Positions 1 to 11,550 of a stretch of 64,000 nt of DNA are shown in pieces (position 1 is the first letter of the stretch; every line of letters begins with the position of its first letter). This DNA is from Puffinus mauretanicus. Lineage: Eukaryota; Chordata; Aves; Procellariiformes; Procellariidae. Under the pieces are notes generated by a model. The model saw only the letters and a program-made list of their open reading frames with translations. It did not search any database and was not told where the DNA came from. A program made the position numbers and the translations under genes. The DNA lies in assembly GCA_023333565.1 (NCBI GenBank), contig JAJKFH010003165.1, positions 1,054,001 to 1,118,000 on the forward strand, read 5' to 3'.

Positions 1-3000
1 TTGATCACAGGCCAGAGCCTCAGAAGGTCTTAGCTGCTGCAAAGCTGAGCTCCACCACAGCTGCTCTTTGCAGAGGTGGTTGCTCCTCTTTCTCTGTCAC
101 CTGCAGAGCTGCCCCCCTGCTGGCAGGTGCTCTGGAACTGGGGATAGAGCCAGAGAGGGTGCAGAACACCCCTCAGAGCCCATGCATACCCACATGTACA
201 GCCACATCAGTCTCAAGGAAATTCAAACCCAAAAAAGATTAGCTTTTCTGCCAGGCACTTTCTATGGCTGGATCTCACTTCAAAGCAGGGTTTCATTCAC
301 AGCCAGCCATGGGAAGCCGAAGTAGAGTCTGGGAAGGAGTAGAGGGAATCTGTTGTCTTTGATTTACTCCTTAAATGCATGTGACAGCTGTGACTGAGAA
401 GTATCTTACAGACATTGGGGATGTGTTTATGAAGCATTGCCCACGCTTGTAACGTTATTCCTTTTCTTAATTGGAACAAGTGAGAAAATAGGATGTGTAG
501 GGTGGAGGATAAGTATTACACAACTAAAGTAATGTCATAACTTACTCTATGTGTATCAGTTACTTGGGGATATGTTTCACAATGTTTACAAAACTTAGAG
601 TTATCCTTCAAAGTGCAGCCACCGCTGCACTGAGTTGACTACCTACAACCCACTGGCAGCACCCTGACCCTTCCCTCTCCCTTTCCAGACCCAACTGAGG
701 TGCACATCAAAACCAAAAACCAAAGATGGTCATCCACATGAGGGGCTTCATCTTTTCTCATGAGAGATGCTAGAATGGGCCTCGTGTAGAATTACAGGGG
801 ATATCCAGGGTGAAACAACAGGAAACGTGGTTCCAGCGATATCACAAGGCTGGAAGCCAAAGCCACTAGTTGTTACTTCCTTTTTTCACCACACTGGTGT
901 CTAAGTTTCCTGGAGTTAAGTATAGGCTATACATCACTTCTCCTTCCTCTTCTTGCAGCAGCCCAGATTGCTGGTTGGCTTTCAAAGATGAATAGTCCAG
1001 CTCTGGGATTTTGATGAGCTGGTGCCACTGCTACATGAGGTGGGTTTTAGGACATAATAGCTTCTGTCATGGTGACGCTGTGGAACATCTGAGAGGAACA
1101 TGTGAGGTGAGAAACCACAGGGATGGTTTGAGATTTGTTTTTCCAAAGGAGCAAGGCTCAATATAATTCTTTTTTTGGAAGTTCTTACTTTTGCATCACG
1201 AATGGGAGTTCAGGATAGATGATAAACAAGAGCACAGCTTAGTGATTGAGTTTCTCCTAGGTTAATACTAGAACTAAAAATAAGATAACTCATAGTCCAA
1301 GGTAATTAGGTCATTAGATTAAGAGATTTTACTATGAACAGGATGCAACATTCAGCTGCAATGTTCAAGAGCATAATCTTGTACGAATATAATTCTTCCA
1401 TATAGACTTGTGGATCTCAAATATTCTGGGTAAATGATGGGGAAGAATCATCTGCAAACAAGAAAACAAGAATATAAGGTAAAAACTCTCTTGTTTTATG
1501 TTTCAGGAATTTTTCCTTTGTTCTTGTACACTGAGAGTAATTTGCCACTGAGGGATGTCTGTTAAAAATCAGATTTCAGTTGAGTTCTTCAGTTAGCAAA
1601 GCAAAAGCATACAAAAATTAGAGCAGGAAAAGAAGACATATTCACAAAGAAGGTCTCATTGACAGTTTCTCTCTTTAACTGAAAAGTACTACATCTGTAG
1701 GAAAATACAAGACTGGGCATGTGTGTTTTTAAGCAACACATACTTCCAGAACCTCTCACTCTTGTGGAATCTTAATAAAATATTGATAAAATATATGACG
1801 CCAGAGTTGCAGATGTTACTATGCGGAGTATGACATAGATAAACCCAACAGCTAGGACAGTGAGACTGGAACTTGTCTTGTAAAATGAAAGAAAATATTC
1901 AAAAAAAGATTTAGAAACCAAAAGTGGGAACCTTCTGTTTTACAAGCTTGCCAGCTTTTCCATAATTATATAAATCTGTTGTCAGTCCTTCAATAATGCC
2001 ATTGCTAGAAAAAGACTGAAACTTTATTTCCGCAAATGCTTCTGAATTTGCACTGGCAAAGATGGTTTGATTTTGTGGGTGTTTCTCTTAACAAAAAGCT
2101 CAGTTACCTGAGAATTTTGCCATGAGCAGTATGCCTCGGTAACAATAAAGGAAGGAAAACAAAGTGCAGAGAGGTAAGGCTATGGATTTAGATCAGTGGC
2201 TATTCTGATACCACGTCTTTGGCTCAGGACTGTATATCTTGAACAAAGATACTCTCCCACCAAAACAAAAAAAAACACCCCAGTTTTACAGAACTTAGTA
2301 GGGCTTCCTACTGTCTCATACTTTGTGCACCCAAATTAAGAATTTCTCACCAGGTACACATTTGATTCTCAATTTTGGCTATGTTTCTGATTAAATAATC
2401 CCATGTATAAATAACCTCTAAGTGCTCATTAACCAAGGAATGCATGCAGGTTGCTTTTATAAGTTGGATATCCAGATTCCCTTTTCAGTTTCAGCAGCAG
2501 CAGATGGACACAGTAGAAATAATTTGACTTCTCTGTGCTTTATTTTTCCCACTTACACTCCTGGAGATAATGGTGGATTAATAGATGTGTCTTTTGCATT
2601 TAGACACACAACTTATCTTCCCAAATTAGGAGGCTAACTTCCGTACATGCTCAATGAAGTTAAGCTCCTCCAGAGGCAACTGAGAAGAATTATAACCTAA
2701 ATGACCTGAATATCTTGTTCAAAGTAAATGGAGAAATTTGGCCTGTGGCTGATTTTTCCAGATGAACAGCCTACCACAGAGCTTATTTCTACATGCAGAT
2801 GCTTTCAGAACAAGACTGAGAAAACGAAAAGGCAGGGGTTATTCAGAAGACAAAAAATATGGTCATTGTTTCAGAGGGCCTATTGCCCCAAAATGTGACC
2901 TACTACAAACCAAGGGCTCCTGATCTTCACAGAGTTTTTTTAAAGATGCTGTTATGAAGTTCCTTTACAGGATATCATGTTTGCTACATAGCACCCCAAC

Positions 3001-6000
3001 TTTATTGCACAACAAGGGCCTAAGCAAGCTAATGTTGAAATTAGACCTGCTCTGACCTCCACAGGTCCCTTCTAACATAAATTATTCTCATGGGGAGACA
3101 CCTGCAAGTTCCTCATATGTCAGTTCTTAAAAATAGGGAGATCAAAGAGACAAAAGAGGATTTTATATTCATATAAACCTATGCTATAAGTAAGGATGTT
3201 TCTTGCCAGTTTTCATTGATGCTTATTCTTGTGCCACAATAATGATTGTAATGTAAACAGCACATTTTTCTGCCAATTCCACAAGAAATGTAAAAACTCG
3301 ATAAATTTGCCAATATTGCTCTTCCTTTCTCTTCTTTCTCCTTCTTCCACTCCATGTGTGCTCTTTCCAGGCCACGTAGACTACATACCAAGCCTAGCCA
3401 TTGTCTGGTACAATTTCTGTAAGCAAACAGCAGCTGATGAAGAACAGCTTCGGTCATCACAGTTGGTGTTTATAGTACTTCAGATATTTTGATGTCCACA
3501 TGACACGATTATTCAAGACCAACTTGCCACTGACTGCACAGGTAAGCCTGGAGCAGCAGCCACCTCGCCTAACTGAAAGTATCAGCAGTGCAGACACCTA
3601 TATCTGAGCTGGTCACCATGGGAACTCTTTACAGCTAATGGAGAGGAAACCTACTTTGGGGTTGCAAGTACTTTGACCCATCTTAAACCTCTGCGTTAGG
3701 ATGAGATAAGTGATATTCATAAGATGTCTCTATCATCTCACCTCTGAAGGGAGAATGACGCATAGACCTGTTAATGCAGCTACATTTAGGTTAGCTGAAT
3801 GCCCTTACTTCCTCCTCCTCATTGACCTCACATCAGATCATAAGCTATACAATTGTGAAACCCTGAGATATAGAAATCTCAGGACTCTTCAGTGTTTTGT
3901 AAATTCAGCAAGCTCCAAGGTTAATATCCTCATACAGTTAAAGCAATAAATTCTTAGTTTGAATCTGTCAAATAACTCCTACTTTTTTGGTGGTGCTCCA
4001 TTATTAAAAAAAGATTCCAGGAGGAATGGAGGGCATGCCTTAAGGCATTTCTTGGCTATAAACCTGACTAATCTAAATTCAAGTTGTTTTTCCTGTTCAA
4101 AAAAGACTTAGATTGAGCTTGTGCTCACCAATGAAATGCTCTTAGCTACTATGTATGAAACGACCAAAAAAAAGCCTCAAACCCAGTTGTTCTATGAGTA
4201 CAGCGGCGATCTTCAGTCTGCAAAACACACATGGTCCAGGACAGTATGTGGCCCCCTTCTAGCATACCCTGAAGCATTCAGAGAGAAGGATGTAGGCCTG
4301 CCTCAGCTAATGGGGCTGGTACCTCCTCCCTGAAGCATGGTAACTACCCAGGGGTGTCACAGGACACAGAAACAGGGTGAGGAGGGGGATAGAAAATGTC
4401 TTCTTTAGCTAAAAAAAGAAAACCTGCTGTTTCAGTCTTCCTTGACCTCTCCTTATTCCTCTGGCTGTGTTTTTTGCAGGGCAAGGGTGCAGGTATCAAG
4501 AAGGGTTTTGTCACATGAAAACTGCTGCGGGCTCTTTCCGGGCGACTCAGGCGCTAGCCGAGAGCGCTGGCCCCGGCAGTGGGCAGTGCCATGCCAGCAG
4601 ATCGTGCGTTTCCCATTGCAGACCACAGCACCATTCACTGTCTCTCTTGGATACTCACAAAAGTGTTGGTGCAGCATCCCTGGCCTCTCTGCAGTCTTGC
4701 GCTGCAGCATGCATAAGCCCCTTGCCATACCGTAAGTTCGGACTTTTATATATATATACGCATTGCTACTCACGTCATACCTACCCTTTGGATGCTTCTC
4801 AATAAAAGAGGAGAAAATACTTCTCCCCTCAACCTCGGAAAGGCCAGGTGAGGTGACCTTATGCCCCTGGCCCTAATTAACTAGGCTGAGAAAGAGGATC
4901 TGCTCCAGGTAGAAATGATGTGGGGAGGCAGAGGAAGATGGTGTGGGAGTAGCTGAGGAGCAGAAGTTCCTGTTTCAAGCAATACCTTATGAAGAGAGTA
5001 ATTTTACAGCTCATGTTATCATATTTAGGGATACAGATTGTTTAGGCTTGCAAACAGAACCATCAGAAAGATACATTATTAAAATACAATCATGAAACTC
5101 CCATTTTTTCAACCAGGCCCTCCTCTTTTTCCTACTTCTGTTCTTAATCAATAAAAATGCTGTGACAAATTGGGAGGAAAAAGCCCTTGTTATCTGTAAT
5201 ATTATTATATGAAGCTTGGTTTTCTCGTTTGTGTTTATGTTCTTGTCTGTCTGGTTGCCTACAATTAGATGAAAAAGGGGCTATTTAAAGAAAGCAGAAC
5301 AGGTAGGTGAGGAAATGTAGGAGGCAGCTGAAATAAGCAGGTTCAAAGCAGTTAAGAGTGTCGGTTCCTTGTCTGCCAGAGCGGTCCTCGAGACTCCTTG
5401 CCAGAAAAGAAAAAGGGCTTTGAGAGAGAGGGGAGAAGCTGCCCGGACTGCGCTGCAGACAGGAGCGCCCGGCAAGGTGAGACCACGCTGCTTCTCCTGA
5501 AACGGAGATCATCACAGCGAGCAGGGAGCCCACACGCACCCCATGCTATGCACAGAGGTTTAGGCTGCCATTACAAAAGGCTTCAGCTGAAATACTGTCA
5601 CATGTTTGATGAGGCTGTGCTGTGAACCGGAGCGGGGAACAGACCCAAGTGTTTACGTTTCTGAGCAGTGTTTCTTCCCTTTTTCAGGATGTCTCTAAAA
5701 TCAGACCCGTTCCCAGCTCAGGTTTTTAGTGGTGCCCCAGCAGCTGCTGTGGGAGGGGGACCTGCCTGGGGAACAAGGAGGTGAAGGAGGGCTTGAGGCT
5801 GCTCTGGAGCACCACAGCACAGCTAAAGAAAGAGTGGGATGGATGCTTTCCTGTATGAGTTGGTTTTACGTGTTTTGCACTTCGAATGACTGGAGAAAGT
5901 CTGGGCAGGCGGAGGCGAGTCAGTCACTTTAGCATGTCCTCAGGCCTCAGCCCTGGCTGGACCTGCTAACACCATCCCAGTTGATATACAAAGGGTTGGA

Positions 6001-7249
6001 ACACAGCACCTGGGTGGAAACGGGGAAGGCGAGCTCCTAAAGCTGACAGCACAACACTGGAGAGGGGCCCTGAGTCCTCGGGGAGAAGCTAGCTCAGCCA
6101 GCAGCCAGGGAGGCAGGTGAAAGGCAAAGTGAAGAGGTTACTTGGAAATTATCAGTAATTGCTTCTTAACTTCTGTCATGCCCTAGTTTAGCTGTCTTTT
6201 CCTCCGTTCTTTCTACCTCTTCCACTTTCTCTTTTTTCTTTTTACCTTCCTTTCTTTGTGTCTTCCCGCTTCCTCTTTGTTTTACTTGATTTTCTCCATT
6301 TGCCTTGTGCCTCTCCCTCAGCCTATCTGCTGTGCTGCTCCCCCTCCTCGCTCCCACGCAGCACCTCCGTGCACAGGGACTCCCTTTGTCTTGTAACTCC
6401 TTCTCACCCACAACCTGCAAAGCCTTCTGAATTTGTTTCTCGCATACCTTCCCATTTTAGCCCATACACGTTCTTCAAATTCTCTTCAGATTTACGAGCT
6501 TTTTGACAATGCAACAGCGGGAGAGCTCCCATACCGCACCCAAGCCCCTGACAGTCGTCCCACCAGAACTTCCTTTCCCCAGCGACTAGGGCTGTTGCCC
6601 ACTCAGACAGAAGTGGTAGGCTCAGCAGCTGTAAGCCCAAGATTAAAAGACAATCATTCTTAGATTTTCCCGACTCTTAAAATCGAAACATGAGCTTTGC
6701 TTAGGGTATTTTCTGAGACAAATGTATCGGCAAATGCTTTTCTTGCTTTTCATAAACACACCAAATACAGAAACTCTAATTTTCTAATAAAATCACATTT
6801 ACTCCAACAGTGATCTGAACAGCAGCAACTTTAGGCACTGCCAAACTCCTCCCGGCAGTCTGTGTACTAGAGTAAGCTGAGCCAGTGTCTCACCCACACT
6901 TGACCCAACCACAGGAGATGCTGGAGGCCTCCAGTGAACTGAAAGCTGGAAGTAGTGATTCTGTTCTAAACCAGGGATTTCCAGTGGGTAGTGCATCTTC
7001 TCTTGCTGTGCAGCAGTCAATGCCAAGCAAGGTGCATGTCAGCTAAACATCTGTCCTGGCAACAGTTTCTGTTCAATCTTGTCATAGCAAAACAAGTGAA
7101 CTATCAGCTTTGGGACGAATTGTGCATTTCATTTGGGGGTACAATATCACAATTACATTTATCCTCCATGCTTCAACAGTTTCTCCAAATGAAGTTTAGG
7201 ATCTTTTGTTCACCGTGCATCGTAACAATATTTACAGGGAAGGGCAGAG
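1..7249. other. Downstream flank of TLR7, no gene recognised
   Basis: I find no convincing exon in this stretch on either strand; open frames are short (up to about 112 codons) and match no family I know. In mammals TLR8 and then TMSB4X lie downstream of TLR7. Neither a TLR8-like TIR domain or leucine-rich repeats nor thymosin beta-4 coding sequence is visible here. The first part must include the TLR7 3' UTR, but I could not place a clear AATAAA signal on the minus strand within about 1 kb of the stop. A patch around 4440-4740 and the stretch 5280-6650 are somewhat richer in GC than the surroundings. Confidence 0.6.
6195..6290 (+). repeat. Pyrimidine-rich tract
   Basis: About 95 bases are almost entirely C and T on the plus strand, mostly TTCC and TCTT runs. 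It lies about 1 kb downstream of the TLR7 stop codon and, on the TLR7 strand, would read as a purine-rich tract. No gene is associated. Confidence 0.5.
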
Positions 7250-10200
7250 CTAAACCGTTTCTTGGAGTAGCTTGTTGTAAGCCACGGTATTGCTCGTAGC
7301 TATTGCATTTTTCAGGCACTGCCAGAAGTAAGGCTGAGATCGAGGGTTAGTTGGCCACTCCAAGACAGAACTTTTGCACAGCCGCTTCCTCAGCTGGACA
7401 TACCGGGACTTCTGCAGAACCTTCTCAAGAAATATCAAGATAATGACATCCATTTTTTCATCCAGAAGCCGCTGGTGGGCCATGTAAAATGTTGTCTTGA
7501 ACCTGCCGCTTTTAATATACTTGTTGGTGAGCACAAATATGGTCTTTTTGCTCAGCTGAATGCTCTGGGAAAGGTTGTCAAAGACTGGCTGCCCTGGGAG
7601 CCAGTCCCTTTCTTCCAGGCATAAATTGAACTGTCTGGCTTTTTGATCTTCCAGCCTTTCAACCAGTTCTGTCAGCACCCACTCATTCACAGCTGGATCT
7701 TCATTGTCATAGGCAATAAACGCATCGTAGCAAGCATCTGGTAAAGATAAACGCCGATAGCCCTTCAATTTGGCAGTGCAGTAATGGTAACTATACCACA
7801 CATCCCAGAAATAGAGATGGCTCGTCACTGTGAACACCATAAAGCCTAGGATAGTTGTAGCTGACAGAGCATACAGGATCAAATATGAGGTGTCCAGCTC
7901 ACAGGTATACAGATCCAAGAAAACAACGCTCCTTCCTTTATGTGCCCCTGGGCCAGCACAAGTCACATCTGTAGCCAGAAGGGGAATATTCACTTGAGTC
8001 TGATTGATCCACCAAACAAACCACACTGCATCACAATTGCACTTGAAAGGATTGCCATGCAAAAGCAGCGTCCTCAGGTTGTTAATGACATTTTCAGGGA
8101 AGCTAGATTTCTTAATTATTTGGATCTTGTTTGAGCTGAGGTCCAAGTATTTCAACTTAAAAGCGCCTCTGAGAAAATGTTTGGTTAGCCTTTGAATTTG
8201 ATTGTTTCGGAGCATGAGGTTTTGGAGCGTTGAAGAGCAATTGGACAGTTCTCGGGGAACAGTACTCAAAAGGTTATTGCTGAGGTCCAGAGTTACTAGT
8301 TTCTTCAGATACTGGAGCTTTCCCCAGCAGAATTTTTTTATCCTGTTGTTGGTTAAGTTGAGGATCTTGAGTTCCGGAGGCATAGCTTCCAAAACACCAT
8401 TAGGCAAAAAACTGAGCGAGTTGAAGGAAATATCCAGTTGTTCCAGGCTGGTCAGATTCTTGAAGAATGACAAGTATTTAGAATTCCCATCCATCCATAA
8501 AACATCTAAATGATTTCCTCTGAATTCTAAAATTTGAAGAGACTGGCTTTCCATTCCTGTGTTAATAGAGGTAGAAATCTCATTCTCATTCATCATCAGC
8601 TTCTTCAGATGGGCCAAGTTTTTCATAAAACTAAGCACATGACTAACACCTTCTGCCAGAAAATAATGTTTGTTATTGCTCAGGTCTAGAATTTCTAAAA
8701 GTTTTAGCTCTTTGAAAGCAGTTGAGTATAGCAAGTCAATCCTGTTGTCAGAAAAATCCAGATATTTCAATCCAGACAAGTAATAGAATTCACTTCCATT
8801 TAAAGTTTGACTTATTGCATTACCTGACAAGTTGAGGCATCTGAGGGAACTAAGACCACGGAAATCTGAGGGGTTAACAAAAAATATGTTGTTTCTGCTT
8901 AAATCCAGAGTTTCACCGTATTTCAGGCAATCTTCCTTAACTGAAGATTGGTAGGAAGCAGCCTCTTTGTCTTTGGACCTGCAACTTCGCCCGTACTCAT
9001 CATACCTGAAATAATGCATCTCTTGTAATACTTGCCTGTTGTGTTGCTCTGCTGAAATCCTAGGATTAGAGCAAAATCCATAGAAGTTGCTTTCACCTGA
9101 AGAAGGAGAAATTTTATTCACTGAGAGGTCTATGAATCTAAGAGCTGGGAATTCTTTGAACACTCTCAGGTCAGCAACTTTAATAAAATTAGTCCCAAGA
9201 TCCAACACTGTTAGATTTCTGAGACCGAGCAATGGATCTAGATTTCCTTCTCTCAGTTCTTTAAAGACATAACCCCTGAGCCTCAGGGTTTCCAGGTTAG
9301 AGAGGGAGGAAAATGTCTTAGACAGGTTCAAGGACGGAGAATACATGTGCAGTTCAAAATTAAAGGACAAATCAAGCTCTACAAGGCTGGGGATAAACTT
9401 CAAAAACTGAGCATCTCCAATCTCCTTTATGAGGAAATTTTGGGAGAGGTCAAGCTCTTGGAGATTCCTGATGTTTTTAAACCAGCTGCTGGGTATGCTC
9501 TGAAGAGAGTTACTGTGAAGTCGCAAAATTCTTAAATTTTTCAAGGAATAAAAAGCATTTGAATGTATCTCAATTGTGCTCTTGGGGCAGGGAATACAAG
9601 GATATGGGGCATTATAACAACGTGGGCAATTACCACTTAGATCAAGAATTTCTAGATTGTAAAGGGCACTTAAATCATGTTCTTGAATCACTTGAATCAT
9701 GTTGTTATAAATATACAATTCCTTTAAAGTAGATGACAAATTGGGTGGAATATGAGTTAAGTTGTTAGACTTCAGGGATAGTATTGTTAATTTTTTCAGC
9801 TCCAGAAAGGCTGTTTTTTCAATTTCAAATGAAACATTGCATGGATTGCGGTAGTAACAGTTCTGTCCCAGAAACAATACTTCTATGTTTCCTAGCTCTG
9901 ACAAATTGGCTTTTTGGATAGAAAAGATACTGTTTGCTTCCAGGCTCAGCAGACTTAAAGTAGTAGGAAGACCCTGGGGTATTTCCAGCAGCTGGTTTGC
10001 ATCCAAATACAATGACTTCAATCTTGTCAGGGCAGCAAAACTGCCGTTCTCAATCTTTGGTGTCCTGGTGCACACATGATCTTTGGGCCCCATTCTGACA
10101 GGCACACAGTTGCATCTGAAGTCAATCTCCACGAGGTTTTCAAGATGAGCAAAGGATGTTGGATAGATATGGGGGATGTGGTTAATACTGAGGGTAAGGT

Positions 10201-10375
10201 TGGTAGCGTTTGCAGGGATCCCTCTGGGGACTTCCATGAGACGACGATCGGTGCAGTCCACTGTCACAGTACCTTCAGAGGCTTTAACATCACAGGGTAA
10301 ACTTTTGGGAAACCAAGCTCCTGACAGCAGCGTCGGAAATAAGAAGAGCAAGACAAACGGCAAGGCATTTGACAT
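7250..10375 (-). CDS. TLR7: Toll-like receptor 7
   Basis: Intact 1041-residue frame for TLR7, the endosomal receptor that senses single-stranded RNA and purine nucleosides and signals through MyD88. Visible in order: signal peptide (about 1-20), leucine-rich repeats with many N-glycosylation sites, the unusual first-half insert (the cleaved 'Z-loop' of TLR7/8/9, about 432-488, with RYDEYGRSC), more repeats, a cysteine-rich cap near 775-825, a transmembrane segment (about 830-852) and a cytoplasmic TIR domain from about 877. The TIR has box 1 YDAFIAYD at 883-890, box 2 ERDWLPGQP with the BB-loop proline near 927, and box 3 FW at 1017-1018. It ends like mammalian TLR7 (ETV). Human TLR7 is 1049 residues, so the length is normal. 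The ATG has A at -3 and lies 15 bases inside the exon after a splice acceptor. No frameshift or internal stop is seen. Confidence 0.98.
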   Translation of the reverse strand: MSNALPFVLLFLFPTLLSGAWFPKSLPCDVKASEGTVTVDCTDRRLMEVPRGIPANATNLTLSINHIPHIYPTSFAHLENLVEIDFRCNCVPVRMGPKDHVCTRTPKIENGSFAALTRLKSLYLDANQLLEIPQGLPTTLSLLSLEANSIFSIQKANLSELGNIEVLFLGQNCYYRNPCNVSFEIEKTAFLELKKLTILSLKSNNLTHIPPNLSSTLKELYIYNNMIQVIQEHDLSALYNLEILDLSGNCPRCYNAPYPCIPCPKSTIEIHSNAFYSLKNLRILRLHSNSLQSIPSSWFKNIRNLQELDLSQNFLIKEIGDAQFLKFIPSLVELDLSFNFELHMYSPSLNLSKTFSSLSNLETLRLRGYVFKELREGNLDPLLGLRNLTVLDLGTNFIKVADLRVFKEFPALRFIDLSVNKISPSSGESNFYGFCSNPRISAEQHNRQVLQEMHYFRYDEYGRSCRSKDKEAASYQSSVKEDCLKYGETLDLSRNNIFFVNPSDFRGLSSLRCLNLSGNAISQTLNGSEFYYLSGLKYLDFSDNRIDLLYSTAFKELKLLEILDLSNNKHYFLAEGVSHVLSFMKNLAHLKKLMMNENEISTSINTGMESQSLQILEFRGNHLDVLWMDGNSKYLSFFKNLTSLEQLDISFNSLSFLPNGVLEAMPPELKILNLTNNRIKKFCWGKLQYLKKLVTLDLSNNLLSTVPRELSNCSSTLQNLMLRNNQIQRLTKHFLRGAFKLKYLDLSSNKIQIIKKSSFPENVINNLRTLLLHGNPFKCNCDAVWFVWWINQTQVNIPLLATDVTCAGPGAHKGRSVVFLDLYTCELDTSYLILYALSATTILGFMVFTVTSHLYFWDVWYSYHYCTAKLKGYRRLSLPDACYDAFIAYDNEDPAVNEWVLTELVERLEDQKARQFNLCLEERDWLPGQPVFDNLSQSIQLSKKTIFVLTNKYIKSGRFKTTFYMAHQRLLDEKMDVIILIFLEKVLQKSRYVQLRKRLCKSSVLEWPTNPRSQPYFWQCLKNAIATSNTVAYNKLLQETV

Positions 10376-10412
10376 CTTTGCACGAGGTATCTGAAAATAA
10401 GGAAATGGGGAG
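10376..10412 (-). promoter_or_regulatory. TLR7: Splice acceptor and 5' UTR start of the TLR7 coding exon
   Basis: Read on the minus strand, a pyrimidine-rich tract ends in TTATTTTCAG, followed by 15 bases and then the ATG. This is a standard 3' splice site (AG at 10391-10392), so the upstream 5' UTR exon or exons lie further up at higher coordinates. I could not locate them. The same acceptor is preserved in the inverted copy (AG at 20209-20210). Confidence 0.75.
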
Positions 10413-10429
10413 GTATTAGTTTAATGCAA

Positions 10430-10545
10430 TGAGAACACGTCAGGACATCAGATCAAGCATGTACTGGGTCAGACCAAATATACAGCTAACCTGGGGTCCT
10501 GTCTCTCACACTGGCTAGAAGTGGCTGGATGTGCAGGTAGGATTG
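10430..10545 (+). repeat. Ancient interspersed repeat fragment (GGGTCAGACCAAA family)
   Basis: It contains GTACTGGGTCAGACCAAAT, followed by a degraded stretch with TCCTGTCTC and ACTGGC. This resembles an old, widespread sauropsid/amniote interspersed repeat whose consensus reads roughly ACTGGGTCAGACCAAAGGTC. The same 19-mer is found inverted at 20120-20138 (through the arm duplication) and at 56183-56201 (an independent copy). Family assignment is from memory. Confidence 0.5.
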
Positions 10546-10908
10546 TAACTTTGGGGAAGGCATATGTTGGTATTTCCTCAAATGCTGTCTTTACTTTCTT
10601 ATCACTAAGCATTGTAGTGTTAAGATAAATACCACTCTCTAAATAATGAATCATTAAAAAAAATCTACTGAAAAAATGACAAGGCAGGTGATTAAAGGCT
10701 ACGTCTCTGAGAATTTTCTTTTTATAAGGGGAGACAAGTGGTGTTAGACATCCTGCAGATTGCCATTGTATAATAGCGTAAATGAGCAAGGTTAATTTTT
10801 CGAAGCATATGAAAGATAGAGAAAATTCCATAGTCACTTAAAAGCTGGTGTAAATTTTCAAAACCACACTGACTAACAGGTGAGTGCCTAATTCAAATTT
10901 CACGTTAT

Positions 10909-11539
10909 GGAATCATTAAGGTGGAAAAGACCTCTAAGATCATTGAGTCCAACTGTCAACCCAACACCACCATGCCCACTACACCATGTCCCTAAGCACC
11001 TCATCTACACGTCTTTTAAATACCTCCAGGGATGAGGACTCAACCACTTCCCTGGGCAGCCTGTTCCAATGCTTGACAACCCTTTCGGTGAAGAAATTTT
11101 TCCTAATATCCAATCTAAACCTCCCTTGGTGCAACTTGAGGCCATCCCTCTCGTCCTATCGCTAGTTACTTGGGAGAAGAGACCAACACCCACCTCACTA
11201 CAACCTCCTTTCAGGTAGCTGTAGAGCACGATGAGGTCTCTCCTCAGCCTCCTTTTCTCTAGACTAAACAACCCCAGTTCCCTCAGCCATTCCTCATAAG
11301 ACTTGTGCTCCAGGCCCTTCACCAGCTTCTTTACCCTTCTCTGGACACGCTCCAGCACCTCCGTGTCCTTCTTGTGGTGAGGAGCCCAAAACTGAACACA
11401 GTATTCGAGGCGCGGCCTCACCAGTGCCGAGTACAGGGGCACCATCACTTCCCTGCTCCTGCTGGCCACACTGTTTCTGATACAGGCCAGGATGCCGTTG
11501 GCCTTCTTGGCCACCTGGGCACACTGCCGGCTCATGTTC
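10909..11539 (-). mobile_element. CR1 LINE fragment A (5'-truncated)
   Basis: The minus strand encodes the carboxy end of CR1 ORF2 ([45 protein letters not shown]), followed by the CR1 3' end. It is broken by small changes and is truncated at its 5' end, as most CR1 copies are. It interrupts sequence that is continuous in the inverted arm: left flank TTCACGTTAT, right flank ATTATCATAAG, with TTCACATTATCATAAG uninterrupted in arm 2. It is therefore a discrete insertion with a short, imperfect target duplication. It lies upstream of TLR7 in the same orientation. Confidence 0.95.
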
Positions 11540-11550
11540 ATTATCATAAG

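Larger units (their letters stand above)
9792..10908 (-). repeat. Inverted duplication, arm 1 (functional TLR7 side)
   Basis: This stretch is repeated in reverse orientation at 19683-20817. It holds TLR7 codons 1 to about 194, the splice acceptor, and about 500 bases of upstream sequence. The first 255 coding bases are identical in the two arms, and elsewhere I see only scattered substitutions and a few small indels. The arm stops in the A-run of the codons for LELKK at the TLR7 end. At the other end it is interrupted by a CR1 insertion, after which about 15 more matching bases (11540-11554) follow. Confidence 0.95.
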
